From assembly GCF_018035235.1 (NCBI RefSeq), contig NZ_WPCV01000003.1, forward strand, positions 124,001 through 188,000: 64,000 nucleotides of DNA. Direction: 5' to 3'. Shown here one piece after another: positions 54,219 to 63,776 of the stretch. A program made the translations under genes and the position numbers. Each line of letters begins with the position of its first letter. Positions within the stretch are counted from its first letter, which is position 1. The notes below the pieces were generated by a model. It worked only from the letters and a program-made list of their open reading frames with translations, searched no databases and was not told the origin of the DNA. The DNA is from Citrobacter sp. On2M. GTDB taxonomy: Bacteria > Pseudomonadota > Gammaproteobacteria > Enterobacterales > Enterobacteriaceae.

Positions 54219-55538
54219 ATGACCCATCAGTTAAAATCGCGCGATATTATCGCTTTGGGATTTATGACATTTGCACTGTTCGTTGGTGCAGGTAACATTA
54301 TCTTCCCCCCAATGGTTGGTTTGCAGGCAGGTGAACACGTCTGGACTGCGGCTTTTGGCTTTTTGATTACCGCCGTGGGTCTGCCGGTGCTTACCGTTGT
54401 CGCACTGGCGAAAGTCGGTGGCGGTGTGGACCGACTGAGCACGCCTATTGGTAAAGTCGCTGGACTGCTGCTGGCGACCGTTTGCTATCTGGCTGTTGGG
54501 CCGTTATTTGCTACCCCGCGTACCGCGACGGTCTCTTTCGAAGTCGGGATTGCACCGCTGACCGGTGACTCCGCACTGCCACTGCTTATCTACAGCGTGG
54601 TCTACTTCGCGATTGTGATTCTGGTTTCGCTGTATCCCGGCAAACTGCTGGATACGGTGGGTAATTTCCTGGCACCGCTGAAAATTCTGGCGCTGGTGGT
54701 TCTGTCTGTCGCCGCAATCGTCTGGCCAGCAGGTCCGATCAGCAATGCGATGGAAGCCTATCAAACTGCGGCGTTTTCTAATGGCTTCGTGAACGGGTAT
54801 CTGACCATGGATACGCTGGGCGCGATGGTCTTTGGTATTGTTATCGTTAACGCCGCTCGCTCGCGTGGCGTTACAGAAGCGCGTCTGCTGACCCGTTACA
54901 CCGTTTGGGCGGGTTTGATGGCGGGCGTGGGCTTAACGCTGTTGTATCTCGCGCTGTTCCGTCTGGGTTCAGATAGCGCGATTCTGGTCGATCAGTCTGC
55001 TAACGGCGCGGCAATTTTGCATGCGTATGTTCAGCATACCTTCGGTGGTGCAGGGAGTTTCCTGCTGGCGGCGCTGATTTTTATCGCCTGTCTGGTCACC
55101 GCGGTTGGCCTGACCTGCGCATGCGCAGAGTTCTTTGCCCAGTATGTTCCACTGTCTTATCGTACGCTGGTATTCATCCTCGGCGGCTTCTCGATGGTGG
55201 TGTCTAACCTGGGACTGAGCCATCTGATTCAGATCTCTATTCCAGTGCTGACGGCCATCTATCCGCCATGTATCGCACTGGTTGTATTAAGTTTTACCCG
55301 CTCCTGGTGGCATAATTCTTCCCGCGTCATTGCACCTGCGATGTTTATCAGCCTGATTTTTGGTATCCTTGATGGCATTAAAGCTTCTGCAATTGGCGAC
55401 GTGTTACCAGCCTGGACCCAGCGTTTACCGCTGGCGGAGCAGGGGCTGGCGTGGTTGATGCCAACAGTCGTGATGGTGGTCCTGGCCGTTATCTGGGATC
55501 GCGCGGCGGGTCGACAAGTGACCTCCAGCGCACACTAA
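54219..55538 (+). CDS. brnQ: BrnQ, branched-chain amino acid transporter II
   Basis: A 439-residue LIVCS-family cation symporter with about 12 membrane segments that imports Leu, Ile and Val. The N-terminal segment [20 protein letters not shown] (about residues 10-29) and the conserved [17 protein letters not shown] (about 92-108) are family signatures. Same length as E. coli BrnQ. Confidence 0.95.
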   Translation: MTHQLKSRDIIALGFMTFALFVGAGNIIFPPMVGLQAGEHVWTAAFGFLITAVGLPVLTVVALAKVGGGVDRLSTPIGKVAGLLLATVCYLAVGPLFATPRTATVSFEVGIAPLTGDSALPLLIYSVVYFAIVILVSLYPGKLLDTVGNFLAPLKILALVVLSVAAIVWPAGPISNAMEAYQTAAFSNGFVNGYLTMDTLGAMVFGIVIVNAARSRGVTEARLLTRYTVWAGLMAGVGLTLLYLALFRLGSDSAILVDQSANGAAILHAYVQHTFGGAGSFLLAALIFIACLVTAVGLTCACAEFFAQYVPLSYRTLVFILGGFSMVVSNLGLSHLIQISIPVLTAIYPPCIALVVLSFTRSWWHNSSRVIAPAMFISLIFGILDGIKASAIGDVLPAWTQRLPLAEQGLAWLMPTVVMVVLAVIWDRAAGRQVTSSAH

Positions 55539-55558
55539 TATCACTGACAATAAGTTTT

Positions 55559-55597
55559 AACCACGGGGCTATTAACATGGCCCCGTGGTTTTTTTAT
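55559..55597 (+). terminator. brnQ terminator
   Basis: AACCACGGGGC pairs with GCCCCGTGGTT around a ten-base loop, followed by seven T residues. It is 20 bases after the brnQ stop and ends just before the proY ribosome binding site, so it separates the two genes. Confidence 0.9.
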
Positions 55598-55619
55598 TGT
55601 GTTAACAGGTTAGGAATCG

Positions 55620-56993
55620 ATGGAAAGTAATAACAAGCTAAAGCGTGGGCTGAGCACCCGGCACATTCGCTTTATGGCATTAGGTTCAGCAATTGGTACC
55701 GGGCTGTTCTACGGCTCGGCCGATGCCATCAAAATGGCGGGGCCAAGCGTGTTGCTGGCCTACATTATCGGCGGCGTAGCGGCGTATATTATTATGCGCG
55801 CGCTGGGCGAAATGTCAGTTCATAACCCGGCTGCCAGCTCTTTCTCGCGCTATGCGCAGGAAAACCTCGGACCGCTGGCAGGCTACATCACCGGCTGGAC
55901 CTACTGTTTTGAAATCCTGATTGTCGCCATTGCCGATGTGACCGCCTTTGGTATTTACATGGGCGTCTGGTTCCCGGCGGTACCGCATTGGATATGGGTA
56001 CTTAGCGTGGTGCTGATTATCTGCGCCATCAACCTGATGAGCGTGAAGGTGTTTGGCGAGCTGGAGTTCTGGTTCTCGTTCTTTAAAGTTGCCACCATTA
56101 TCATCATGATTGTCGCCGGGTTCGGCATCATTATTTGGGGGATTGGCAACGGCGGGCAGCCAACCGGGATCCATAATCTGTGGAGTAACGGTGGTTTCTT
56201 CAGCAACGGCTGGCTCGGCATGGTGATGTCGCTACAAATGGTGATGTTCGCCTACGGCGGGATTGAGATTATCGGTATTACCGCAGGCGAAGCCAAAGAC
56301 CCGGAAAAATCTATTCCGCGCGCCATCAATTCTGTACCGATGCGCATCCTCGTGTTTTACGTGGGGACACTGTTCGTCATTATGTCGATTTACCCGTGGA
56401 ACCAGGTCGGTACCGACGGTAGTCCATTCGTTCTGACATTCCAGCATATGGGGATTACTTTTGCCGCCGGGATCCTCAACTTTGTCGTCCTGACCGCATC
56501 GCTGTCGGCGATCAACTCTGACGTCTTCGGTGTGGGTCGTATGCTGCATGGTATGGCGGAGCAGGGCAGCGCCCCGAAAATGTTTGCCAAAACGTCGCGT
56601 CGTGGCGTGCCGTGGGTCACGGTGATGGTGATGACCATTGCGCTGTTGTTTGCGGTGTATCTTAATTACATCATGCCGGAAAATGTCTTCCTGGTGATCG
56701 CCTCTCTGGCAACTTTCGCAACTGTTTGGGTGTGGATTATGATCCTGCTCTCACAAATTGCTTTCCGTCGTCGTCTGCCGCCGGAAGAGGTCAAAGCGCT
56801 AAAATTTAAAGTGCCGGGTGGGGTGGTCACGACCGTTATTGGCCTGATTTTCCTGGTCTTTATCATCGGGCTCATCGGCTACCATCCGGATACTCGCATT
56901 TCGCTGTACGTTGGCTTTGCATGGATTGTCCTGCTGCTGGCTGGGTGGGTTTTCAAACGCCGTCGCGAGCGTCAACTGGCTGAAGCGCAGTAA
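55620..56993 (+). CDS. proY: ProY, amino-acid permease (proline-specific type)
   Basis: A 457-residue amino-acid/polyamine/organocation permease with 12 membrane segments. The signature [19 protein letters not shown] is at about residues 18-36. ProY is a cryptic proline permease in E. coli and Salmonella; later work links the orthologue to histidine transport as well. AGGAATC precedes ATG 55620. Promoter signals between the brnQ terminator and the start are minimal, so expression may depend on read-through. Confidence 0.93.
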   Translation: MESNNKLKRGLSTRHIRFMALGSAIGTGLFYGSADAIKMAGPSVLLAYIIGGVAAYIIMRALGEMSVHNPAASSFSRYAQENLGPLAGYITGWTYCFEILIVAIADVTAFGIYMGVWFPAVPHWIWVLSVVLIICAINLMSVKVFGELEFWFSFFKVATIIIMIVAGFGIIIWGIGNGGQPTGIHNLWSNGGFFSNGWLGMVMSLQMVMFAYGGIEIIGITAGEAKDPEKSIPRAINSVPMRILVFYVGTLFVIMSIYPWNQVGTDGSPFVLTFQHMGITFAAGILNFVVLTASLSAINSDVFGVGRMLHGMAEQGSAPKMFAKTSRRGVPWVTVMVMTIALLFAVYLNYIMPENVFLVIASLATFATVWVWIMILLSQIAFRRRLPPEEVKALKFKVPGGVVTTVIGLIFLVFIIGLIGYHPDTRISLYVGFAWIVLLLAGWVFKRRRERQLAEAQ

Positions 56994-56998
56994 TATTT

Positions 56999-57030
56999 TT
57001 GCCGGGTAGCCTGTCGTTACCCGGCAATTT
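56999..57030 (+). terminator. proY terminator
   Basis: TTGCCGGGTA pairs with TACCCGGCAA around GCCTGTCGT, then TTTTC. It is bordered by TATTTT upstream and TTTTCTCC downstream and begins four to six bases after the proY stop. Confidence 0.85.
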
Positions 57031-57131
57031 TCTCCTCCCCCAAGCTCCTCCCCCAATAAACGTTAAGATGAGGAGTGATCCTGCACTTCGCTATGGCAAG
57101 GTGACGTCATTATCATCAAAGGGGATACGTG

Positions 57132-58949
57132 ATGTTGAACGCCTGGCACCTTCCGGTTGCCCCATTTGTTAAGCAAAACAAAGATCAACTGACGATTACG
57201 TTATGGCTGGCGGGGGAAAATCCACCCCAGCGGGTGACGCTACGCGCAGAAAATGATAACGAAGAGATTTCGCTGAGCATGCACAAGCAGCGTAGCCAGC
57301 CGCAGTCGGGCGTGACCGCGTGGCGAGCGGCGATCGATCTCTCCAGCGGTCAGCCTCGAAGACGCTATAGTTTTAAATTACTTTGGCGCGACCGTCAGCT
57401 GTGGTTTACCCCACAAGGATTCAGCCGTTTTCCGCCTGCGCGTCTGGAACAATTTGCGGTTGATGTGCCGGATAATGGTCCTCAGTGGGTCGCTGACCAG
57501 ATTTTTTACCAAATTTTCCCGGACCGTTTTGCCCGCAGCCAGTCGCGTGAAGCTGATCAGGATAACGTCTATTATCACCACGCTGCCGGACACGATATTG
57601 TGCGGCGCGAATGGGATGAACCGCTTACGGCTCAGGCCGGTGGCTCAACGTTTTATAGCGGTGATTTGGACGGTATCAGCGAAAAGCTGCCGTACCTGAA
57701 AACGTTAGGGATCACGGCGCTGTACCTGAATCCGGTGTTTACCGCGCCGAGCGTGCATAAATACGATACCGAAGATTACCGTCATGTTGATCCGCAATTT
57801 GGCGGCGACACGGCGCTGCTGCGCCTGCGTCACAACACGCAACAGCAGGGCATGCGCCTGATTCTGGACGGTGTTTTTAACCATAGCGGCGATTCGCACG
57901 CCTGGTTTGACCGACATAATCGGGGAACGGACGGGGCGTGCCATAACCCAGAATCTCCCTGGCGCGACTGGTATCATTTCTCAGCCGACGGCGTTGCGCT
58001 CGACTGGCTGGGATATGCCAGCTTGCCTAAGCTGGACTTTTCTTCGGAAAGCCTGGTAAATGAAATTTATCGCGGCGAAGACAGTATCGTCCGTCACTGG
58101 CTGAAAGCGCCGTGGAGTATGGACGGCTGGCGTCTTGATGTGGTGCACATGCTGGGAGAGGCAGGAGGCGCACGTAACAACCTACAACACGTGGCTGGCA
58201 TTACGCAGGCGGCGAAAGAAACCCAGCCAGAGGCGTATATAGTGGGCGAGCATTTTGGCGACGCGCGCCAGTGGTTGCAGGCCGACGCGGAAGATGCCGC
58301 CATGAACTATCGCGGTTTTACCTTTCCGATCTGGGGATTTCTCGCCAATACCGATATCTCATACGATCCGCAATCTATTGACGCCCAGACCTGTATGGCG
58401 TGGATGGATAACTACCGCGCGGGGTTGTCGCATCAACAGCAATTGCGCATGTTCAACCAGCTCGACAGCCACGATACTGCTCGCTTTAAGTCTCTGCTCG
58501 GTAAAGACGTCGCACGTTTACCGCTGGCGGTGGTGTGGCTGTTTACCTGGCCGGGCGTACCCTGTGTTTACTACGGCGACGAAGTGGGACTGGACGGAAA
58601 TAACGATCCGTTTTGTCGCAAACCGTTCCCGTGGCAGCCTGCAAAACAGGACGCTGACCTGCTGGCGTTGTATCAGCGTCTGGCCAAATTACGTCACCAG
58701 AGCCAGGCGCTCCGCCACGGTGGATGTCAGGTGATTTACGCCGAGGATAACGTGGTGGTGTTTGTACGGGTGCTAAACCGCCAGCGCGTATTGGTGGCGA
58801 TTAACCGTGGTCCCGCCTGCGAAGTGGTCCTGCCTGCCTCGCCATTATTGAGCGTCAGTCAATGGCAGCTCAAAGAAGGAACAGGCGTGCTTGTCGACGA
58901 TATCCTGACGCTGCCGGCAATTTCCGCCTCGGTGTGGTCAGGTCATTGA
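57132..58949 (+). CDS. malZ: MalZ, maltodextrin glucosidase
   Basis: A 605-residue cytoplasmic GH13 enzyme that removes glucose from the reducing end of maltodextrins. An N-terminal CBM34-type beta domain (about residues 1-120) precedes the barrel. Catalytic motifs are [11 protein letters not shown] (nucleophile Asp), IVGEHFGDA (acid/base Glu) and [11 protein letters not shown] (stabilising Asp). I prefer ATG 57132 to the adjacent GTG. A GATGAGG at 57067-57073 resembles half of a MalT box. The last seven bases overlap the convergent LysR-type gene. Confidence 0.95.
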   Translation: MLNAWHLPVAPFVKQNKDQLTITLWLAGENPPQRVTLRAENDNEEISLSMHKQRSQPQSGVTAWRAAIDLSSGQPRRRYSFKLLWRDRQLWFTPQGFSRFPPARLEQFAVDVPDNGPQWVADQIFYQIFPDRFARSQSREADQDNVYYHHAAGHDIVRREWDEPLTAQAGGSTFYSGDLDGISEKLPYLKTLGITALYLNPVFTAPSVHKYDTEDYRHVDPQFGGDTALLRLRHNTQQQGMRLILDGVFNHSGDSHAWFDRHNRGTDGACHNPESPWRDWYHFSADGVALDWLGYASLPKLDFSSESLVNEIYRGEDSIVRHWLKAPWSMDGWRLDVVHMLGEAGGARNNLQHVAGITQAAKETQPEAYIVGEHFGDARQWLQADAEDAAMNYRGFTFPIWGFLANTDISYDPQSIDAQTCMAWMDNYRAGLSHQQQLRMFNQLDSHDTARFKSLLGKDVARLPLAVVWLFTWPGVPCVYYGDEVGLDGNNDPFCRKPFPWQPAKQDADLLALYQRLAKLRHQSQALRHGGCQVIYAEDNVVVFVRVLNRQRVLVAINRGPACEVVLPASPLLSVSQWQLKEGTGVLVDDILTLPAISASVWSGH

Positions 58950-59845
58950 TACAAGCGCGCCACCTCCGGGCTTGCCAGCAGCGCTTCGCGCCACCAGCGC
59001 TGCGCCAGCCCATCGCGGTTATTACGCCATGCCATATAGGCCACGTCTTTTTGGCGAAATGAGATGACCGCTTTTTCCACCAGCTCGCCCGTGGCAAGCC
59101 ACGGGTTGGCAATATGGCGGGGGAGAAATCCGCATCCCATGCCTGCTCGCAATAGCATCACCTTACTGTGGAAATCATCGACGCGGATCTGCGCCTGCTC
59201 CTCCATCAGGTTGGTTTGTAACGGATGACAAAAGCGGGCGCTGTCGCTGATAACAATCGCCCGATGCAGACACAGCTGTTCGTTCGTCAGACCGTCAGGT
59301 GCTGCAGCCAGCGGATGATCAGGCGCAACGACAAACACATTGTCCAGCGTGCCGAGCATTTTGTAAGACCAGGCCGCTGACGTTGGCGGTTCATTAATCG
59401 CCCCCAGAATGATATCTGCTCCATTATGGGTCAGCTCCTCCCATGATCCTGCCAGCGTGTGGTGGGTAAAGCTCAGGCGGGTTTGCATATTAAGCGCGTG
59501 AAATTCATCGATAATGGGCAATAGCGCGGCGAAAGGAAAAGAGTCGTCCAACGCAATCGCCAGCTCTTTTTCCCAGCCTGAACTTAGCTGTATCGCTTGC
59601 TTTTCGAGATCTTTGGCCGCGCTCAGCAGCAAACGTCCTTTTTCCAGCATCATCTGCCCGGTGTCGGTAAATTTTGCCCGATGCCCAGAGCGGTCAAGCA
59701 ATTCGATATTCAAATCGCTTTCCAGCTTCTGAATCATATAGCTGAGTGCCGCAGGGGTTTTAAACAGCGATTCGGCCGCCGCAGCAAAGGACCCCTGTTT
59801 GTCGAGTGCGTCGAGGATTAGCAATACATCCAGATTGATGCGCAT
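58943..59845 (-). CDS. LysR-type regulator of the accessory cluster
   Basis: A 300-residue LysR-type protein: N-terminal winged helix-turn-helix (residues 1-60, with [20 protein letters not shown]) and a periplasmic-binding-like effector domain. It is divergent from the hydrolase cluster across 273 bases, the usual layout when the regulator controls the divergent genes (inference). I chose ATG 59845 (MRINLDVL); an in-frame TTG at 59851 has AGGA at better spacing and cannot be excluded. Its stop overlaps the malZ end. I do not recognise a specific named orthologue. Confidence 0.85.
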   Translation of the reverse strand: MRINLDVLLILDALDKQGSFAAAAESLFKTPAALSYMIQKLESDLNIELLDRSGHRAKFTDTGQMMLEKGRLLLSAAKDLEKQAIQLSSGWEKELAIALDDSFPFAALLPIIDEFHALNMQTRLSFTHHTLAGSWEELTHNGADIILGAINEPPTSAAWSYKMLGTLDNVFVVAPDHPLAAAPDGLTNEQLCLHRAIVISDSARFCHPLQTNLMEEQAQIRVDDFHSKVMLLRAGMGCGFLPRHIANPWLATGELVEKAVISFRQKDVAYMAWRNNRDGLAQRWWREALLASPEVARLYQ

Positions 59846-60118
59846 AAGCAAAAAATATCCTGAAAATTAAACCCCTCTGTTTTACCGAATGGAGAAAAAC
59901 AATGCCAGTGAATAAATTAGATGAGACATGCGCATTTTTTTGACATTGTTTAAGATATATCGCAACACAGAACGAATAGTTTCACTAGACAGTAAGTTTT
60001 CTTTAATAACTCGTTAGAAATTTCCCGCTATACTCAACAAGCTTTCTGATTCAGGATCCTGCTGCTGACGGCAGAAACAGACCGTTGCCTTTTAACTTAT
60101 TGATTAAGAAGGTGTGCT

Positions 60119-60760
60119 ATGTCTATTCGGGAACTGATTGACCCACAAAACTCTACGCTAATTTTTATTGATCATCAGCCGCAAATGTCATTTGGTGTGG
60201 CGAATATCGATCGCCAGACATTGAAAAATAATACCGTCGCATTAGCGAAAGCCGGGAAAATATTCAATGTTCCAGTGATTTATACTTCTGTGGAAACAAA
60301 AAGTTTTAGCGGATATATCTGGCCAGAATTATTAGCGGTACATCCTGATGTGAAACCGATTGAACGCACCTCGATGAACTCTTGGGAAGATGCGGCGTTT
60401 GTGAAGGCCGTAGAAGCGACCGGGCGTAAAAAACTGATTATCTCCGCGCTGTGGACCGAAGTGTGTCTGACTTTCCCGGCGCTGATGGCGCTGGAGGCGG
60501 GCTATGAAGTGTATGTGGTAACAGATACTTCAGGCGGCACGTCGGTGGATGCCCATGAGCGTTCCATTGACCGCATGGTACAGGCGGGTGCCGTACCCGT
60601 GACCTGGCAACAGGTACTTCTTGAGTATCAGCGCGACTGGTCCCGTAAAGAAACCTACGACGCTGTCATGGCTCTGGTGCGCGAGCACAGCGGTGCCTAC
60701 GGTATGGGCGTGGATTACGCCTATACCATGGTGCATGGCGCGCCGGAACGTAAAGCCTGA
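60119..60760 (+). CDS. Isochorismatase-like cysteine hydrolase (YcaC-like)
   Basis: A 213-residue cysteine hydrolase. The fold begins with LIFIDHQPQM (catalytic Asp18) and the nucleophile is Cys116 in SALWTEVCLTFPAL, followed by GYEVYVVTDTSGG. The region where the catalytic Lys is usually found reads ERTSMNSWED, so that residue is not obvious. The C-terminal 30 residues (about 180-213) go beyond the core. Substrates of YcaC-like enzymes are mostly unknown. AAGAAGG precedes ATG 60119. First gene of the cluster. Confidence 0.87.
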   Translation: MSIRELIDPQNSTLIFIDHQPQMSFGVANIDRQTLKNNTVALAKAGKIFNVPVIYTSVETKSFSGYIWPELLAVHPDVKPIERTSMNSWEDAAFVKAVEATGRKKLIISALWTEVCLTFPALMALEAGYEVYVVTDTSGGTSVDAHERSIDRMVQAGAVPVTWQQVLLEYQRDWSRKETYDAVMALVREHSGAYGMGVDYAYTMVHGAPERKA

Positions 60761-60885
60761 ATACACTTCATCCTTCATGCTGCATCTTTGTTGGCTTCGC
60801 TTGCGTACCCCGGTCGCTTACTGATGTAAGCTCCCGGGGATCCACAACCTTGCCGCCTCGATGCACCATGAATGATTTTGTGTAT
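60761..60885. repeat. ERIC element inside the accessory cluster
   Basis: A 125-base element beginning directly after the hydrolase stop: ATACACTTCATCCTTCATGC at the left end and CCATGAATGATTTTGTGTAT at the right end, with the usual CCCCGGTC...GCTCCCGGGG core inverted repeat. It falls between two genes of the same direction and so would form a long hairpin in the transcript. Confidence 0.85.
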
Positions 60886-60933
60886 TGCTTTCCTGGCCTA
60901 AGCGGTCTGTTTCCTCTCAACAAGGAATCCTTC

Positions 60934-61479
60934 ATGGCGCAGAACAAACATGTGACGTTGGTGATTACCCACACCCTGCTGCCTGAGCAGGCACAGCGAT
61001 ATGAGCAATGGCTGGGGAAAATTATGCCAGTGGCGGCCGAGTTTCCCGGTCATCTCGGGGCGAATGTGATTCGCCCTGCGGATGGCGACAACCTGTGGAA
61101 TATCATTATTCGTTTCGACACGCTTGAGCATCTTTATAACTGGACCCAGTCCGATACGCGCCGTGGGCTGGTAGAAGAGATTGCTCCGATGCTGGCGGAA
61201 GGTGATAAAACCGAAATTCGTACCGAAGCCGCGTTCTGGTTTACTCCGCCCGCGCCCCATGTACGTCAGCCGAGACGCTGGAAACAGTTTCTGATAACCC
61301 TGCTGGTGATTTTTCCCAGCACCAATCTGGTGCCGTGGTTGACCGGCATTGTGTTGCCTGCATTGAAGGGTTCGTTACTCCTGCATCTGATCAATGATGC
61401 CTGTGTGGTTGCGTTGGTGGTCTGGTTCTGGATGCCCATCGTAACCCGTCTGTTTGCCGGATGGCTGAAAAAAGTCTGA
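60934..61479 (+). CDS. ABM-like domain protein with C-terminal membrane segments
   Basis: A 181-residue protein. Residues 1-110 look like a dimeric alpha/beta-barrel (antibiotic biosynthesis monooxygenase-like) domain: HVTLVITHTLLPEQAQRYEQ at the start, NLWNIIIRFDTLEHLYNWTQ in the middle, ending FWFTPP. Residues about 118-175 contain two or three membrane segments (FLITLLVIFPSTNLVPWL and VVALVVWFWMPIVTRLF). This pairing would anchor the domain on the inner membrane. Catalysis is not proven by motifs. I chose ATG 60934, with AAGGA upstream; the frame is open back into the ERIC element (60850). Confidence 0.78.
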   Translation: MAQNKHVTLVITHTLLPEQAQRYEQWLGKIMPVAAEFPGHLGANVIRPADGDNLWNIIIRFDTLEHLYNWTQSDTRRGLVEEIAPMLAEGDKTEIRTEAAFWFTPPAPHVRQPRRWKQFLITLLVIFPSTNLVPWLTGIVLPALKGSLLLHLINDACVVALVVWFWMPIVTRLFAGWLKKV

Positions 61480-61500
61480 CCGGTTTCTCAGGAGATTGTT

Positions 61501-63369
61501 ATGTCGCAAACTGCCACACTGATTCTGACTCACGGAAAAATTCATACGCTCGAAAGACAAAACCCGCAGGTCGAGGCGGTGGCGATCGCCAACGGTAAGA
61601 TTCTGGCGACCGGTAGCCATGATCGGATCATGAGCTTTGCCACCGAAGGGACGCAGATTGTCGATCTGCAGGGGCATACGGTGATCCCCGGTCTGAACGA
61701 TTCACACCTGCACCTGATTCGCGGCGGTCTGAATTACAATCTGGAATTACGTTGGGAAGGCGTGCCGTCACTGGCGGACGCGCTACGTATGCTCAAAGAG
61801 CAGGCGGACAGAACGCCGTCGCCGCAATGGGTACGCGTGGTGGGCGGCTGGAGTGAATTTCAGTTTGCCGAACGGCGCATGCCAACCCTCGAAGAACTCA
61901 ATGAAGCGGCCCCGGATACCCCGGTTTTTGTTCTGCATCTCTATGACAGAGCGCTGCTGAACCGCGCCGCGCTGAAAGCCGTCGGCTACACCAAAGCAAC
62001 GCCGGAACCGATGGGCGGCGAGATTGTACGTGACAGCAACGGCAACCCGACCGGCATGCTGATTGCCAAACCCAACGCCATGATCCTCTATTCGACGCTG
62101 GCAAAAGGACCAAAACTGCCGCTGGAAATGCAGGTTAACTCGACCCGCCAGTTTATGCGAGAGCTGAACCGTTTGGGACTGACCAGCGCCATTGACGCGG
62201 GCGGTGGCTTCCAGAACTATCCGGAAGATTACGAGATAATTGAACAGTTACATGCCAACAAGCAGATGACGGTGCGTATTGCCTACAACCTGTTTACCCA
62301 GCGTCCTAAGCAGGAGCTGGAAGACTTTGAACGCTGGACCGACATGCTCAAGCCTGGGCAGGGGACTGACTTTTACCGTGCCAATGGGGCAGGGGAAATG
62401 CTGGTCTTCTCGGCTGCGGATTTTGAAGACTTCCTCCAGCCGCGCCCGGATCTGCCGGAGGGTATGGAAGATGAACTGGAGCGCGTGGTTCGTCACCTGG
62501 TGGAGCACCGCTGGCCGTTCCGCCTGCATGCCACCTACGATGAATCCATCAGCCGTATGCTGGACGTGTTTGAGAAGGTAAATCGCGATATCCCGTTCAA
62601 TGGCCTGCACTGGTTTTTCGATCACGCCGAAACGATTACTGAACGGAATATCGAGCGCGTTAAAGCGCTGGGTGGCGGGATTGCGGTTCAGCACCGAATG
62701 GCATTCCAGGGGGAATACTTTGTCGATCGTTATGGCAAAGATGCGGTCAAACATACACCGCCAGTGGCAAAAATGCTGGCGGCTGAAGTTCCGGTCGGGC
62801 TGGGAACTGACGCCACCCGCGTGGCCAGCTACAACCCGTGGACCGCGCTCTATTGGCTGGTTTCGGGTCGTACTGTTGGCGGAATGGCGATGTACGATGA
62901 TAACAACCGCCTGCCGCGCGACGTGGCGCTGGAACTGTGGACGGCTGGCAGCGCCTGGTTCTCCAGCGAGCAGGGTAAGAAAGGGCGCATCGAGAAAGAT
63001 CAATTGGCCGACCTGGTGGTGCTGTCCAAAGACTACTTCAGCGTGCCGGAAGAAGAGATCAAAGGTATTGAGTCAGTGATGACCATTGTCGATGGCAACG
63101 TGGTGTATGCGGCCGGGCACTTCACCCCACTTGCACCGCCGGCCATCCCGGTTGTGCCGGACTGGTCGCCGGTAGTGAAGGTGCCGGGGCACTATCGCGC
63201 AGCGCCGCCTGGTGCGGCAAAAATTGGCGCCATAGTGCAGATGCACCAGTGCTGCGGTAGCTGCGGCGTACACGGTCATCAGCATGATATTGCGCGTCAA
63301 TCAGGCATTCCGGTGTCGGATGACCGGGCTTTCTGGGGCGCGCTTGGCTGTTCCTGTTTCGCGTTTTAA
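61501..63369 (+). CDS. YtcJ-like amidohydrolase with Cys/His-rich tail
   Basis: A 622-residue metal-dependent hydrolase of the amidohydrolase-3 (YtcJ) family. The metal motif HLH is at residues 69-71 (NDSHLHLIRGG); later ligands are expected in RLHATYD, FDHAETI and LGTDATR. It probably hydrolyses an amide or N-acyl bond; substrate unknown. The last 40 residues are unusual for the family: MHQCCGSCGVHGHQHDIARQ with Cys584, 585 and 588, and a final GCSCFAF with Cys617 and 619. No signal peptide. AGGAG precedes ATG 61501, 21 bases after the previous stop, so the two are co-transcribed. Confidence 0.85.
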   Translation: MSQTATLILTHGKIHTLERQNPQVEAVAIANGKILATGSHDRIMSFATEGTQIVDLQGHTVIPGLNDSHLHLIRGGLNYNLELRWEGVPSLADALRMLKEQADRTPSPQWVRVVGGWSEFQFAERRMPTLEELNEAAPDTPVFVLHLYDRALLNRAALKAVGYTKATPEPMGGEIVRDSNGNPTGMLIAKPNAMILYSTLAKGPKLPLEMQVNSTRQFMRELNRLGLTSAIDAGGGFQNYPEDYEIIEQLHANKQMTVRIAYNLFTQRPKQELEDFERWTDMLKPGQGTDFYRANGAGEMLVFSAADFEDFLQPRPDLPEGMEDELERVVRHLVEHRWPFRLHATYDESISRMLDVFEKVNRDIPFNGLHWFFDHAETITERNIERVKALGGGIAVQHRMAFQGEYFVDRYGKDAVKHTPPVAKMLAAEVPVGLGTDATRVASYNPWTALYWLVSGRTVGGMAMYDDNNRLPRDVALELWTAGSAWFSSEQGKKGRIEKDQLADLVVLSKDYFSVPEEEIKGIESVMTIVDGNVVYAAGHFTPLAPPAIPVVPDWSPVVKVPGHYRAAPPGAAKIGAIVQMHQCCGSCGVHGHQHDIARQSGIPVSDDRAFWGALGCSCFAF

Positions 63370-63533
63370 TCTCTCATTGCAGTCCCTGCCCAGGGGCTGT
63401 GCAGTGTGGTGCAAGCGTCTGTGACTCAGACTAATGCCGTCGTGCCAACGGCTGTAGAAGTGCTAACCGGTTAAACGTGTTATACAGAAGTAAGAAGCGG
63501 GGGATAAATTAAATAATCCGTAATAATTAATAA

Positions 63534-63695
63534 TCAGCGGTGAATCATATAAATTATCATCGAGCCTACCGAAACAATACCATAATAAAAAGCCCAGTTC
63601 CCATAGCCTAAACAAAGCGAAGTGATGGTGCAACTTATTGTGGCAAGTGTCAGTATGAAGAAAATGGCTTGCATCACTTTGTGATATCTAAACAT
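63534..63695 (-). CDS. Small hydrophobic membrane peptide (53 residues)
   Basis: On the minus strand AGGAGA is followed by ATG 63695 and 53 sense codons to TGA at 63536-63534. The peptide starts MFRYHKVMQAIFFILTLATI, then has two hydrophobic stretches (about residues 9-29 and 32-50) and ends MIHR: probably two membrane segments. It has two cysteines (22 and 28). I do not recognise it. It lies just downstream of the terminator of the outer-membrane protein gene on the same strand, so it should have its own promoter or depend on read-through. Confidence 0.6.
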   Translation of the reverse strand: MFRYHKVMQAIFFILTLATISCTITSLCLGYGNWAFYYGIVSVGSMIIYMIHR

Positions 63696-63726
63696 AAATA
63701 TTTTCTCCTGTACGTCATTCTTGAAA

Positions 63727-63768
63727 AGAAATACTCGCCTCCCGATTTGAGGAGGGCGAGTATTTTTT
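63727..63768. terminator. Bidirectional terminator after the partial outer-membrane protein gene
   Basis: AAATACTCGCC (63729-63739) pairs perfectly with GGCGAGTATTT (63755-63765), extended by an inner TCC/GGA pairing; T-runs or A-runs flank both sides. It starts nine bases after the stop at 63777 (minus strand). Confidence 0.85.
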
Positions 63769-63776
63769 AAATCACA

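Noticed and set aside
59940-59962. TTGACA at 59940-59945 as the -35 of the hydrolase promoter
   Set aside because: No acceptable -10 at 16-18 bases; the nearest TATAT is only 10 bases away.
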